From an uncultured Dorea sp. (GTDB lineage Bacteria; Bacillota_A; Clostridia; Lachnospirales; Lachnospiraceae), in NCBI GenBank assembly GCA_910579015.1, contig CAJTRO010000021.1:297-59354 (forward strand): a DNA stretch of 59,058 nt, given 5' to 3'. Within the stretch, counting starts at the first letter, position 1, and each line of letters starts with the position of its first letter. The notes beneath the pieces were generated by a model. It made no database searches, was not told where the DNA came from, and saw only the letters and a program-made list of their open reading frames with translations. This document shows positions 32,493 to 42,021 of the stretch, in pieces. Position numbers and translations under genes: made by a program.

Positions 32493-34697
32493 CTATTCTT
32501 CCTCATCCAACTGCTCCATCCAGGATTTCGTCTTATCCGTCGCAGTTCCTTCCTGCACGATCAGCCCGCCGTCCCGGTAGATATATTCATCCGCCTTCCT
32601 GAAAAGAGTATCGCTGGATCCATACTGGCACACCACGATCACATCCTCATTCTCAAGCTCCGTCTCCGGCAGGTCAATTCTTGTATTATTCAGAAATGTT
32701 GTCTTCTGCCGTTCTCCGTTCACGTATACCCGGCTGGACTTGGTAAAGTTCTGCCCGTAGAGGCTGAATCCCTCCTCCAGATGGGGAATGATGCTCTCAA
32801 GCGTCACATCCCGTATCCCCATGACCATATGCCCCTCTGTGATCGGCAGATCCCCGTCATAGACGTACTGTTCTCCATAGAGGATATCGTATTGCAGAAG
32901 CTCCAGATCCGCCAGATAATTCTTCGTCTTCCTTCTCTCCTGATGATAATTAAAAATCGTACCAGAATGGATATCCAGACGGTCAAGCACGTCCGCCATG
33001 ATCTGGTAGGAGGGAATGTTACGGTCCTCCTTCGCAAGCCCGATGTTATCCCAGATCACATAATTGGTATTATACAGATATCTGCCCTTAAGGTCCTCCG
33101 CCTTAAGTCCCATGGTCGGAAGGTGGTCGCCGTAAAATACGATCACAGACGGCTCCTTACGTTCCTCCACCGCTTTGACCAGATTCCCGGCAAACTGATC
33201 CATCTCGTAGACCTGGTTGACATAATACTCCCATTTATTCTTTACTGCCTCATCCGCAATCCCTTCTACCAGGATCTTCGGATTCTCAATGATCCGTTCC
33301 TCCGGATAGTCTCCGTGCCCCTGGACGCTGATGCCGAACACGAAGTCCTGTCCCTGCGTCGTATCCATGGCGTCCATGATATGCTGGATGAGGATATCAT
33401 CCTTCGCCCATCCGTTCTCCGTCGTCTGGAGAATATTCATGAACTCCTTGCTGGTATAGCTGTCAAATCCTGTATTGTTAAATACCTTCGCCCTGCTGTA
33501 GAAATTGCCTCCGTTGTTGTGGAGCGCATGTGTCCCGTATCCCAGCGCTCCAAGCGCCGTCGCCGCACTCTCGCTTACCTGGTTCTTAAGCACGGTCTTA
33601 TAAGGATATTCTCCCGGCCCAAAATACCTGAGATTCATGCCGGTCAACACCTCGAACTCCGTATTCGCCGTCCCCGCGCCGATGGAGGGCACCTTAAAAT
33701 ATCCTGACGAATACTTCTCATACATGGCATGTAAGTTAGGGCTCGCATCCTCCGATGTGGTGAAAAATTCCGCCTCCGCCACATCAAAATACGACTCTAA
33801 CTGGATAAATATGATATTGGGGAGATCATCCTGTGCGCGTCCGGTCTCATTTCTGGTCATCTTCCTCTGATCGCTGATATCCACAATGGTCTCCTCGTTA
33901 TATTCGTTCGGCTCATTGATCCCTGTATTGAACACACTCGCCATAAAACAGTACGGAAGCCCATAATCCTCATAGGCAAACGCAATATTTCCGAAATAGG
34001 TCGATACCACCCTTTTTTCCACCGCAAGATCCGCGACGATCCCATATACCGTGAACCAGGCGGCAACCCCGGCAAGAGCCCACAGGCGGTGGAGCTTTCC
34101 GTTGTACTGGCCGCCTCGCCGCCACATGGAGATCACCCAGATCACAACCGCCGAGATCCCCACTGCAAGCCCTACAAGCTCAACCCCGTTAAAGTAGTTA
34201 TTGATCAGCGTGATCCCGTCTTTTGCGACCTTGAAGTCCTGCGCGTTAAAAGGCGTTACACGCTTCATCAGCATATAGCCGTTCGCCACGCCGAGCGCAA
34301 GCCACAGGACGCTGATGATGATACGCACGAACATCCTTCGTTTGACCAGATAGACCACGGAAAACGTGATAAATATCATAAACGCATTATACAGGAACAC
34401 CACCGGTGTCCCTGTCATATAATTCCATGCTTCTACTGCCGAGTGTCTGGAAACCGCCTCAATCACAAAATTGATCGTACATGCCAGAAGCGCATGAAAT
34501 ATCAGCGATATCCGGTTCATGAACTTATATACCGGCTGCATCTTCCTGGCAAAGGCGCTGTTCCTTCTCTCTTCCAGGATCCTGCTGCGCCGTTCCCTCT
34601 TTGCCTCCCAGTATACCTTCACGTCTTCTCTCTTGATATTCTTCAGTTTGTGAAATGCTCCTTTAATGTCTGGCTTCTTAACATGAAACTTCTTCAT
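32493..34697 (-). CDS. LTA synthase family membrane sulfatase
   Basis: This 734-residue protein has five membrane helices in its first 225 residues and an extracellular sulfatase-fold domain (about 290-600). The metal site includes Glu301 in IQLESYFD and the later FYGDHLP. The predicted nucleophile is Thr343 in GAGTANTEF. The enzyme group transfers glycerol-phosphate from phosphatidylglycerol to build teichoic acid-like polymers. A beta-rich C-terminal part of about 100 residues is longer than in Staphylococcus LtaS. Whether it polymerises LTA or modifies another glycan cannot be told. It lies between valS and folC, coupled to folC. Confidence 0.88.
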   Translation of the reverse strand: MKKFHVKKPDIKGAFHKLKNIKREDVKVYWEAKRERRSRILEERRNSAFARKMQPVYKFMNRISLIFHALLACTINFVIEAVSRHSAVEAWNYMTGTPVVFLYNAFMIFITFSVVYLVKRRMFVRIIISVLWLALGVANGYMLMKRVTPFNAQDFKVAKDGITLINNYFNGVELVGLAVGISAVVIWVISMWRRGGQYNGKLHRLWALAGVAAWFTVYGIVADLAVEKRVVSTYFGNIAFAYEDYGLPYCFMASVFNTGINEPNEYNEETIVDISDQRKMTRNETGRAQDDLPNIIFIQLESYFDVAEAEFFTTSEDASPNLHAMYEKYSSGYFKVPSIGAGTANTEFEVLTGMNLRYFGPGEYPYKTVLKNQVSESAATALGALGYGTHALHNNGGNFYSRAKVFNNTGFDSYTSKEFMNILQTTENGWAKDDILIQHIMDAMDTTQGQDFVFGISVQGHGDYPEERIIENPKILVEGIADEAVKNKWEYYVNQVYEMDQFAGNLVKAVEERKEPSVIVFYGDHLPTMGLKAEDLKGRYLYNTNYVIWDNIGLAKEDRNIPSYQIMADVLDRLDIHSGTIFNYHQERRKTKNYLADLELLQYDILYGEQYVYDGDLPITEGHMVMGIRDVTLESIIPHLEEGFSLYGQNFTKSSRVYVNGERQKTTFLNNTRIDLPETELENEDVIVVCQYGSSDTLFRKADEYIYRDGGLIVQEGTATDKTKSWMEQLDEEE

Positions 34698-34717
34698 AAT
34701 CTCCCCTTTGAAATCGC

Positions 34718-37372
34718 CTACTGCTTTTCCCTAAGACTGGCAAGACGGCCGCATACCTGCTCCTTCATCTGCTTATACTTCTCAAGCTTCTCCCGCTCTT
34801 CCTGCACCTTGGCCTCCGGCGCTTTGCTGACAAACTTCTCATTATTCAGCATACCTTCCCCGCGGGCAATCTCCTTGGTAAGTCTCGTCTCTTCCTTCGT
34901 CAGACGCTCAATCTCCTGTGCAAAATCAATCAGCTCTTCAAGCGGAACATATACCGTCGCATCCGGAACCACAACCGATACCGCATCCTCTGCGATCCCC
35001 GTCTTATCGTTCTGGATAATGAACTCATTCGCCGCCGCCATCGTCACCGCTGAATTACTTAAGAATGCCAGTCCCGTGCAAAGCTGCTGGTCCTTGCATA
35101 CCACATATATCGTAGCCTTCCGTGAATTCGGAACGTTCATCTCGGCACGCACGTTACGCACGCCCCGGATAATCTCCTTGTAATGCTCCACAACGCTTTC
35201 CGCCATCGGGAAATTCTTCTTCTCGTCGTATACCGGCCACTTGGACATCATCAGTGATTCTTCCTCCGGGACCAGCTTGCTGTAGATCTCCTCCGATACG
35301 AACGGCATATACGGGTGAAGAAGCTTCAGAGAATTCTTAAGCACCTCCCTAAGCGTCCACAGCGCATCGTTGGCGCTCTGTGCATCCTCATCGGCATGGT
35401 AGATCCGGTACTTCGCGATCTCAATATACCAGTCGCAGAACTCATCCCACAGGAAATCATAGATCTTGGACAGTGCAATACCAAGTTCGAACTTATCCAT
35501 GTTCTCCGTCACTTCTTTGATCAGGCTGTTGCATTTCGACATGATCCATCGGTCTCCCGGACGAAGGTTGAAATCTGCCGGTTCATTAAGCTCCTTATCT
35601 CCAAGGTTCATCAGTATGAATCTTGAAGCATTCCATACCTTATTGGCAAAATTACGGCTTGCCTCCACCTTCTCATTGTAGAAACGCATATCATTGCCGG
35701 GCGCATTTCCCGTCATGATCGTCATACGAAGGGCATCCGCGCCATACTGGCTGATAATGTCCAGCGGATCGATGCCATTTCCCAGAGATTTACTCATCTT
35801 GCGTCCCTGTGAGTCGCGGATCAGGCCATGGATGAAGACGGTATGGAACGGTGACTTGCCCGTATGTGCATACCCGGAGAATACCATCCGCACTACCCAG
35901 AAGAAGATGATATCATATCCTGTAACCAGTACATCTGTCGGATAGAAGTAATCAAGGTCTTCCGTATGTTCCGGCCATCCAAGAGTGGAAAACGGCCACA
36001 GCGCGGAAGAAAACCAGGTATCCAGCGTATCCTCATCCTGGGTAAAATGTCTGCATCCGCATTCCGGGCAGACCTGCGGCATCTCTCTTGACACCACGAT
36101 CTTGCCGCACTCATCACAATAATACGCCGGAATCCTGTGCCCCCACCAGATCTGCCTTGAGATACACCAGTCGCGGATGTTCTCAAGCCACCGCAGGTAC
36201 ACCTTGTCAAATCTCTCCGGCACGAACTTAAGCTCTCCGGTCTTGATCGCCTCGATCGCAGGCTTTGCCAGCTCTTCCATCCGCACGAACCACTGCTGCT
36301 TAATGAGCGGCTCCACGGTCGTCTTACATCTCTCATGCGTTCCTACGTTATGGGAGTGCGGAACGATCTTCACAAGATATCCCTGTTCCTTCAGATCCTT
36401 AACGACCGCCTCCCTGGCCTCGTAACGCTCCATGCCTGCATACTTGCCGCCCTGCTCATTGATAACGGCGTCATCGGTCATAATATTGATCTCCGGCAGG
36501 TCGTGGCGCTTCCCTACCTCGAAGTCATTGGGATCGTGCGCCGGAGTGATCTTAACCGCACCGGTCCCGAATTCCTTATCTACATAATAATCTGCCACGA
36601 TCGGGATCTCTCTGTTCACCAGCGGGAGTACAGCCTTCTTCCCTACGATATCCTTGTATCTGTCATCGTCCGGATGTACTGCGATCGCCGTATCGCCCAG
36701 CATGGTCTCCGGACGAGTGGTCGCAATCTCAAGGAACTCATCCGTTCCTGCGATCGGATACTTGATATGCCAGAAGAAGCCGTCCTGCTCCTCATGCTCA
36801 ACCTCTGCATCTGAGAGGGCTGTCTTGCAGACCGGGCACCAGTTGATGATCCTTGATCCCTTGTAAATATATCCCTTCTCATACAGACTTATGAACACCT
36901 CTTCCACGGCTTTCGAACAGCCCTCGTCCATGGTAAAGCGCTCTCTGTCCCAGTCGCAGGATACGCCCAGCTTCTTAAGCTGTTCCTCGATGGTCCCGGC
37001 ATACTCTTCCTTCCACTGCCAGGTCCTCTCAAGGAACTTCTCGCGTCCTAACTCCTTCTTGTCAATGCCCTCTTCCTTAAGCTGGTTCGTTACCTTCACC
37101 TCTGTGGAAATGGCGGCGTGGTCCGTGCCCGGCACCCACAGGGCGTTGAAGCCCTGCATCCTCTTATAGCGGATGATGATATCCTGCATGGTATTATCAA
37201 GAGCATGCCCCATGTGCAGCTTGCCCGTGATGTTCGGCGGAGGCATCACCGTCGTAAACGGCTTCTTGCTCCTGTCTGCTTCTGCGTGAAAATACTTGTT
37301 CTTACACCACTTCTCATACAGCTTTGGTTCAATTTCTTTTGGATTGTAGGTTGTCTCAAGATTCTGCCCCAT
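34718..37372 (-). CDS. valS: Valyl-tRNA synthetase
   Basis: This 884-residue class I synthetase charges tRNA-Val. The HIGH-type motif HMGH lies at 53-56 in PPPNITGKLHMGHAL and the KMSKS motif in GRKMSKSLGN near 527. An editing domain lies near 190-350, and a C-terminal coiled coil (about 820-880) follows the anticodon-binding domain. I place the start at ATG 37372; an ATG two codons earlier sits too close to the GAGAGGG ribosome site. The gene is headed by a T-box leader and a consensus promoter, so expression is induced by uncharged tRNA-Val. Confidence 0.97.
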   Translation of the reverse strand: MGQNLETTYNPKEIEPKLYEKWCKNKYFHAEADRSKKPFTTVMPPPNITGKLHMGHALDNTMQDIIIRYKRMQGFNALWVPGTDHAAISTEVKVTNQLKEEGIDKKELGREKFLERTWQWKEEYAGTIEEQLKKLGVSCDWDRERFTMDEGCSKAVEEVFISLYEKGYIYKGSRIINWCPVCKTALSDAEVEHEEQDGFFWHIKYPIAGTDEFLEIATTRPETMLGDTAIAVHPDDDRYKDIVGKKAVLPLVNREIPIVADYYVDKEFGTGAVKITPAHDPNDFEVGKRHDLPEINIMTDDAVINEQGGKYAGMERYEAREAVVKDLKEQGYLVKIVPHSHNVGTHERCKTTVEPLIKQQWFVRMEELAKPAIEAIKTGELKFVPERFDKVYLRWLENIRDWCISRQIWWGHRIPAYYCDECGKIVVSREMPQVCPECGCRHFTQDEDTLDTWFSSALWPFSTLGWPEHTEDLDYFYPTDVLVTGYDIIFFWVVRMVFSGYAHTGKSPFHTVFIHGLIRDSQGRKMSKSLGNGIDPLDIISQYGADALRMTIMTGNAPGNDMRFYNEKVEASRNFANKVWNASRFILMNLGDKELNEPADFNLRPGDRWIMSKCNSLIKEVTENMDKFELGIALSKIYDFLWDEFCDWYIEIAKYRIYHADEDAQSANDALWTLREVLKNSLKLLHPYMPFVSEEIYSKLVPEEESLMMSKWPVYDEKKNFPMAESVVEHYKEIIRGVRNVRAEMNVPNSRKATIYVVCKDQQLCTGLAFLSNSAVTMAAANEFIIQNDKTGIAEDAVSVVVPDATVYVPLEELIDFAQEIERLTKEETRLTKEIARGEGMLNNEKFVSKAPEAKVQEEREKLEKYKQMKEQVCGRLASLREKQ

Positions 37373-37453
37373 GTACATTCCCTCTCTTTCCTGTAGTTAA
37401 ATGTATCTGTCCTTTTCCTGTGTGTAAGGGCTCACCTGCTTTATTGAGGTATT

Positions 37454-37483
37454 AAAAAAACGCCCTTTACTGTGTAAAGGGCG
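37454..37483 (-). terminator. T-box regulatory terminator
   Basis: CGCCCTTTAC and GTAAAGGGCG (37461-37483) form a perfect stem followed on the minus strand by TTTTTTT (37454-37460). Formation competes with the T-box antiterminator. Confidence 0.93.
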
Positions 37484-37832
37484 ATCGGATAAATCTAATC
37501 GCGGTACCACCTTTATTTTATATAGAAGCAATTCCTCACTCCTATATCTCATCATATTCTGTAACGGGAACGACTCCGGGATAACCTACGCTTCCTGCCA
37601 GTCTGCACTTCACTGACACCGGCAGTAAACTACAGTCTTAAAAAGGTTCAGCCATCCGGCTCCGAAGCTACCTTCCGCATCTCGATCCTTAAGTGTCTCT
37701 CAGCCTCCAAAACTTAACGGCCGTTCCATGTATCCGCTTAAGCCTTGCAGGACACTCTCTCTGTCAGGGTGAACTTATGCGTACTCCTCTTCTTCCATGC
37801 CTTTGCGCTATAAACTTGTTCTTTAAACTTTA
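37454..37832 (-). ncRNA. T-box leader of valS
   Basis: This leader of about 380 bases senses uncharged tRNA. On the minus strand the T-box antiterminator sequence GGTGGTACCGCG is at 37500-37511. The stem I apical elements CAGAGAG (37757-37763) and GGCTGAGAG (37697-37705) are present, with an AGTA motif near 37781-37787. The terminator follows at 37454-37483. The transcript should start near 37832. A GTA codon at 37669-37671 is a possible specifier matching valine, but the fold was not computed. The remaining 37868-37907 holds nothing recognised. Confidence 0.93.
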
Positions 37833-37838
37833 AAGAGG

Positions 37839-37867
37839 ATTATAGACATCAAAGAGAGGTTTGTCAA
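37839..37867 (-). promoter_or_regulatory. Consensus sigma-A promoter of the valS operon
   Basis: TTGACA (37862-37867) and TATAAT (37839-37844) match the consensus at all twelve positions with a 17-base spacer. It drives the T-box leader and, when read through, valS, the LTA-synthase-like gene, folC and two more genes. Confidence 0.95.
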
Positions 37868-37907
37868 GGAGTTTAGGGAATTTTCAGAAAGTCTTAAGGT
37901 GTTATTA

Positions 37908-40058
37908 TCATAACTCATCCAGCACACCGCCGACCATCCGCCAGTACGCCGCCTTCTCCGGATCTACCGGGACGAACTCTCCTTCGGAATAAAGCTTCGC
38001 AAGCTGTCTGGCGGCATATCCCTCGTCCGTCTCGCTTGCCTTCTCATACCACTCGATCCCCTTCTGGATATCCTGTTTTACTCCGATCCCCACAAGATAC
38101 AGCTCGGCTGTCTTGGACTGTGCGTAGGCGTCCCCTTTCTCCGCCTGCCTGAGATGATTCTTGAACTCCGCTTTCTCCTGCCTGATCCGGCGCTTCTCCT
38201 GAAGCTCCGCCAACAGCTCGCCGGCCTCCTTATGGCTCTTTGCCGCCGCCTTCTCAAGCCATCTGATACACTCATCCTCATCCTTTTTGACACCATCTCC
38301 GGTATGATAGGCAAGGGCAAGCTGATACTCGGCATGGACATGTTCCTTCTCGGCCGCTTTCTTAAGATACCGGACGGCTTCCTTGGGATAGTTGTAGAAT
38401 CCGTCCCCCTTGAGGCAGTACATTCCCATCTCATAATATCCGGACGCCGTGCTTGGATTCTTGATCCCTGCATCAAACCGCTCCTTCGCTTCCCGGATCT
38501 TATTCAGTACGTCGTCTGCCGTCCGCTTCGCAGACTCATCTCCCTGCTCCGCCATCTTCGACAGGAGCGCAAGGCCGGCTCCCGTATCCTGCTTCCCGTC
38601 CAGGCCGTAGAGGTAGGAATCGACCAGAGCATACTGCCCCCTCTGATCTCCCGTCGCCGCCGCCTTCTTCGCCCAGCTTAAGCTGAGCGTGTAGTTCTTC
38701 TTCACCTGCTCTCCTTCACGGTAGAAATGCATCATCTTAAGCATAGCAGGCACATATTCCAATCTCGCTGATTCACGGAACCATCTCATAGCCTGCTTGA
38801 CGTCCTGTACCAGATCTACACTCTCTATCTGCCCTGCATTCTGCGCCTGCTGTGCGTCCTCACAAGGCTTCGTATCCCTTACCGCCTGCTCTCCGGTAAA
38901 ATATAACTCTGCCGCCTGATACATGGCGGCGCTGTCGCCTGCTTCTGCCTTCCCAAGAAGCTCCTCAAAAGACTCTTCTGCCTGGTCCGTCCCGCCGGTC
39001 TTTTCGTCAGATCCGCCAGTCCCCTCACCGCCTTCATCTCCGCAGTCTCCTTCTTGCCCGGCAATTACCGGCTCTTCTTGTCCCTGGGCAAAATCCACCT
39101 CATCTTCGAGAATCAGATCCCCGGGCTCGCCGGACTGAGAGAATTCCGACAGCCAGCGTTGTTCTCTTGACTCCTCAGCTTCTCCTGATTCTTCAAATTC
39201 ATCGACCGGGATAATCTCTATCGACAGATTGGAAGCCTCGTAATCCTCAGGCTTTTCACATTCACCCGGACTTGCACCTTCTGACGGCCTTACCGCTTCT
39301 ATCGTAATCCCTGTGTATCCTGACAGCTTCTGCGCATCGTCCTGGCCAGCCGGCTCCTCTATAGCCATTATACCTTCCCCGGGGTTCTCGGGCGCGCCTT
39401 CTAAAGAACTCTCTGACGCGGCAGGTCCGTCTCCCAAAGGTCTCTTTAGCACAGCGGCGTCCCTGACAGATTCATCCGGCCGCACGGTTCTTAAGAAATC
39501 CTCCGCCGAATCCTCGAATACGGTCCTGTCCTCTGCCGTTCCTTTCTGATAACCCAAAGCTCTCATCTGCGCCACAGTCTCTGTGTTCTCTTTCCCCTGC
39601 CTCTTCTGCTCTTCTTCCTCATCCTTTACCGAATCCGCGGCTTCCTCGTCGTCTGCTTCATGTTCGTCTCTCTGCTTGATAATCAGCTTTAACACGTCCA
39701 CAACATCCAGAAAAACAGATATATCCACATCCCGTGTACTGTCGTCCTTGAAGGTCAGCACACAACAGCTGTTATTCTCCTGTCTGACGGAGACCGATTT
39801 CAAAAACATCAGGCTGACCGCCCCTTCTTCCTTATATTTATCACTGTACAGATACCGTTCGGTAAGTAAGAATCCCGTCTTGCCTGACCGGAACACAGAC
39901 GTATCCATAAGCGCGACCACTTCCTCCGGCTTCACCCCTCTTGCGTATCTCTCAATTGCCTGTATGATCTGCCTCTCCTTCAGATCCTTTGCCAGCTGAA
40001 ATCCAAATGAATTCTTGCCGCGGTAATTCTCTACGGCATATTCGATCCACTGCTTCAT
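37908..40058 (-). CDS. Sel1-repeat protein with a novel-looking N-terminal domain
   Basis: This 716-residue protein has three parts. Residues 1-140 form a compact domain whose alternating strands (FLLTERYLYSD, VSVRQENNSCCVLTF) suggest a bacterial PH-like fold. Residues about 140-390 are a long Glu/Asp/Gly-rich, probably disordered linker. From about 390 to the end are Sel1-like repeats of about 36 residues with the usual GxxYxxGxGVxxD pattern, for example LALAYHTGDGVKKDEDE. No signal peptide or membrane helix is seen. Sel1 proteins serve as protein-binding scaffolds; this one has no obvious partner gene. It ends 41 bases before the valS promoter. Confidence 0.8.
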   Translation of the reverse strand: MKQWIEYAVENYRGKNSFGFQLAKDLKERQIIQAIERYARGVKPEEVVALMDTSVFRSGKTGFLLTERYLYSDKYKEEGAVSLMFLKSVSVRQENNSCCVLTFKDDSTRDVDISVFLDVVDVLKLIIKQRDEHEADDEEAADSVKDEEEEQKRQGKENTETVAQMRALGYQKGTAEDRTVFEDSAEDFLRTVRPDESVRDAAVLKRPLGDGPAASESSLEGAPENPGEGIMAIEEPAGQDDAQKLSGYTGITIEAVRPSEGASPGECEKPEDYEASNLSIEIIPVDEFEESGEAEESREQRWLSEFSQSGEPGDLILEDEVDFAQGQEEPVIAGQEGDCGDEGGEGTGGSDEKTGGTDQAEESFEELLGKAEAGDSAAMYQAAELYFTGEQAVRDTKPCEDAQQAQNAGQIESVDLVQDVKQAMRWFRESARLEYVPAMLKMMHFYREGEQVKKNYTLSLSWAKKAAATGDQRGQYALVDSYLYGLDGKQDTGAGLALLSKMAEQGDESAKRTADDVLNKIREAKERFDAGIKNPSTASGYYEMGMYCLKGDGFYNYPKEAVRYLKKAAEKEHVHAEYQLALAYHTGDGVKKDEDECIRWLEKAAAKSHKEAGELLAELQEKRRIRQEKAEFKNHLRQAEKGDAYAQSKTAELYLVGIGVKQDIQKGIEWYEKASETDEGYAARQLAKLYSEGEFVPVDPEKAAYWRMVGGVLDEL

Positions 40059-40193
40059 ATTTCCTCTCCCCTGTTTTGCAATGCCAAAAAGGCCTTCATC
40101 GTCTTTTGTTTTACTATTCTATCACATTTGATTAGTTTTTTCTACCTGTACAGCCAAATGATAGTGAATCCCGGTAACCAGTGTTATGCGGTA

Positions 40194-41138
40194 TTATACC
40201 AGCCCAAGACTTCGCAGCACATACAGCCATCCCGTCAGCGTAAATGCGCTGAGCAGTGTCGTCAGCATAACGGCGCTCGAAGAGAGCACTCCCTCATGCC
40301 CCATATTCTTCGCCATTACAAAGCAGGTAACTGTAGTCGATGAGCCAAGCATGATCAGGATTGCGATCAGCTCCTCCCTCCGGAATCCAAACCACACGGC
40401 CGCCGGGAGAAAGAGCGCACAGAACCCGATCAGCTTGATCAATGAAGCCGTGACCGCCGCTCCTGCCCTGGCAAATGCTTTCCGGATATCAAAGGCTGCT
40501 CCCATGGCCATCAGCCCCATCGGCGTCGCCACTCCCGCCATATTGGATACAATCCGATCCAGCATCCGGGGCATGGGAAGCTTACATGCGGACCACAAAA
40601 GCCCCGCCGTGATCCCAAGGATGATCGGGTTCGTCACGACACCCTTCAAGGTCTTCACAGCCATCTTCTCACCTGACTTCTCCGCCCCCGGATTCGTGAC
40701 GGAAAGGACCAGCACCGCCATTACATTGTACAGCGGAACACTACCGATGATCATAAGCGGAGCCATCCCGGAATCTCCGTAGATGTTCTGGATAAAGGCT
40801 ATCCCGAGGATCGCCGCACTGCTGCGGTAACACGCCTGTATAAATTCTCCCTGTATAGACCTGTCCTTCCACAGAAATGATATGCCCGCCGATATCAGTA
40901 TGCTGATCATCGTCACCACAAAACAGAACAGGACAAATAAAGGATCCCACGCCTCCTTAAAATCCACCGCCGCAAGATCTCTAAACAGCAGAACCGGCAG
41001 CGGCACCTTGAACACAAACTTATTCATCTTAGACGCAAACTCTTCGTCCATCCATCCAATCTTATGAAACAAAAGTCCCAGAACCATCAGCATGAACACC
41101 GGAACCGTGGCATTCAGGCTGAAAATCAGATTCTCCAT
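40194..41138 (-). CDS. AEC-family (auxin efflux carrier-like) transporter
   Basis: This 314-residue membrane protein has about ten helices in two five-helix halves, as in the AEC family. It opens with NLIFSLNATVPVFMLMVLG. Features are NKFVFKVPLPVLLFRDLA near residue 40 and GLWASACKLPMP-like sequence in the second half. In bacteria these carriers move malate, malonate or other carboxylates; the substrate is not readable. GGGAG lies eight bases before the ATG. It follows the glycosylase gene by 25 bases and is probably co-transcribed. Confidence 0.88.
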   Translation of the reverse strand: MENLIFSLNATVPVFMLMVLGLLFHKIGWMDEEFASKMNKFVFKVPLPVLLFRDLAAVDFKEAWDPLFVLFCFVVTMISILISAGISFLWKDRSIQGEFIQACYRSSAAILGIAFIQNIYGDSGMAPLMIIGSVPLYNVMAVLVLSVTNPGAEKSGEKMAVKTLKGVVTNPIILGITAGLLWSACKLPMPRMLDRIVSNMAGVATPMGLMAMGAAFDIRKAFARAGAAVTASLIKLIGFCALFLPAAVWFGFRREELIAILIMLGSSTTVTCFVMAKNMGHEGVLSSSAVMLTTLLSAFTLTGWLYVLRSLGLV

Positions 41139-41163
41139 ATATTAAGCTCCCTTTCTCTTGGCA

Positions 41164-41658
41164 TCAGATAAATCCGGCAATCTTCTCATATGCACGGTAA
41201 AGCTCCTCATATGATATCCGGCAGTTCGCCGGACTGGTGGAAGGCAGTACGGCCGCCTCTATTCCCGTCTTTGGATAGCAGTACCGCTTATACAACTGCG
41301 CCGCCTTCGTGCCGGTTGTGAATATGGCCTTTATATCCGCCGCATCCAGGATCCGGCTCATATCATTCGCCACCGGATTACGGATACTGCTGTCATCCGC
41401 TCCCCTGATCTCACAGCCCGCCAGCACATCCCATACCGCAATATGGTTTCTCAATGCAAGCGCGATCTTATCCTCCCGCGTCAGTGGCTGTTCTTCTTTG
41501 CATACGTCCGCGAGCACCTTCCAGAAACGGTTGCGCGGATGTCCGTAATAGAACCCTGTCTCCCGCGACTTCGGCGACGGCATCGTGCCAAGCATGAGGA
41601 CACGCGACTCCTTATTGAAAATCGGATCAAAATCATGCACTACCTGTTCAAGCTCCAT
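41164..41658 (-). CDS. DNA-deoxyinosine glycosylase
   Basis: This 164-residue protein belongs to the uracil-DNA glycosylase superfamily branch that removes hypoxanthine (deaminated adenine) from DNA. Motif 1 is VLMLGTMPSPKSRETGFYYG, followed by PRNRFWKVLADV. The C-terminal motif is LPSTSPANCRISYEE near residue 140. I start it at ATG 41658, which follows AAGGAG by eleven bases; a twelve-codon upstream extension has no ribosome site. It is divergent from the small unit at 41746 and precedes the AEC gene. Confidence 0.88.
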   Translation of the reverse strand: MELEQVVHDFDPIFNKESRVLMLGTMPSPKSRETGFYYGHPRNRFWKVLADVCKEEQPLTREDKIALALRNHIAVWDVLAGCEIRGADDSSIRNPVANDMSRILDAADIKAIFTTGTKAAQLYKRYCYPKTGIEAAVLPSTSPANCRISYEELYRAYEKIAGFI

Positions 41659-41745
41659 TGTTAAAAAAACTCCTTCCTCATACGCAATAAACACACTGAT
41701 AACACAAACTTTCCATAATAATACGTTCTAATATTAAACAAAAGC

Positions 41746-41775
41746 TTTACACCCTGACCGTATTTTTGATACAAT
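41746..41775 (+). promoter_or_regulatory. Candidate sigma-A promoter of the small + unit
   Basis: TTTACA (41746-41751) and TACAAT (41770-41775) lie 18 bases apart, 44 bases before the ATG at 41820. It is a fair sigma-A match. Confidence 0.5.
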
Positions 41776-41819
41776 ATAGACAGCAAAATAAACAGCAGCT
41801 ATAGAAAGCAGGTGAAAAT

Positions 41820-42002
41820 ATGTCATCCGCAGCAGATATCATCAAGGATTACGTCAGCGAGTTCTCTAGGTTACAAGATTGGATGATACCGATTAAACAA
41901 GTCATGACCGGATGGAGCGCCGTCGTTCCATCCGGCAGAAAAATACCTCTTCCTGTTCATACAACTCCCCGCCCGGAAGCATCCTGTCTCCAAAATTCCT
42001 GA
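41820..42002 (+). CDS. 60-aa ORF or structured small RNA next to the HipA-like gene
   Basis: I do not recognise this ORF. It has a promoter 44 bases upstream and AGGTG five bases before ATG. The first 32 residues (MSSAADIIKDYVSEFSRLQ and on) look protein-like; the rest is Pro/Ser-rich and unconvincing. A perfect 9-bp hairpin, CCGGATGGA with TCCATCCGG (41908-41916 and 41927-41935), lies inside it. The last bases overlap the HipA-like gene's terminator. It could be a small protein, a truncated gene start, or an RNA acting in antisense at the 3' end of the HipA-like mRNA. Confidence 0.35.
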   Translation: MSSAADIIKDYVSEFSRLQDWMIPIKQVMTGWSAVVPSGRKIPLPVHTTPRPEASCLQNS

Positions 42003-42021
42003 CAGCATATTTAGTCAGGAA
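41992..42021 (-). terminator. Terminator of the HipA-like gene
   Basis: TTCCTGAC (42014-42021) and GTCAGGAA (41996-42003) form an 8-bp stem with a 10-base loop. On the minus strand TTTT (41992-41995) follows. The gene's stop codon (42011-42013) lies in the loop. Confidence 0.6.
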
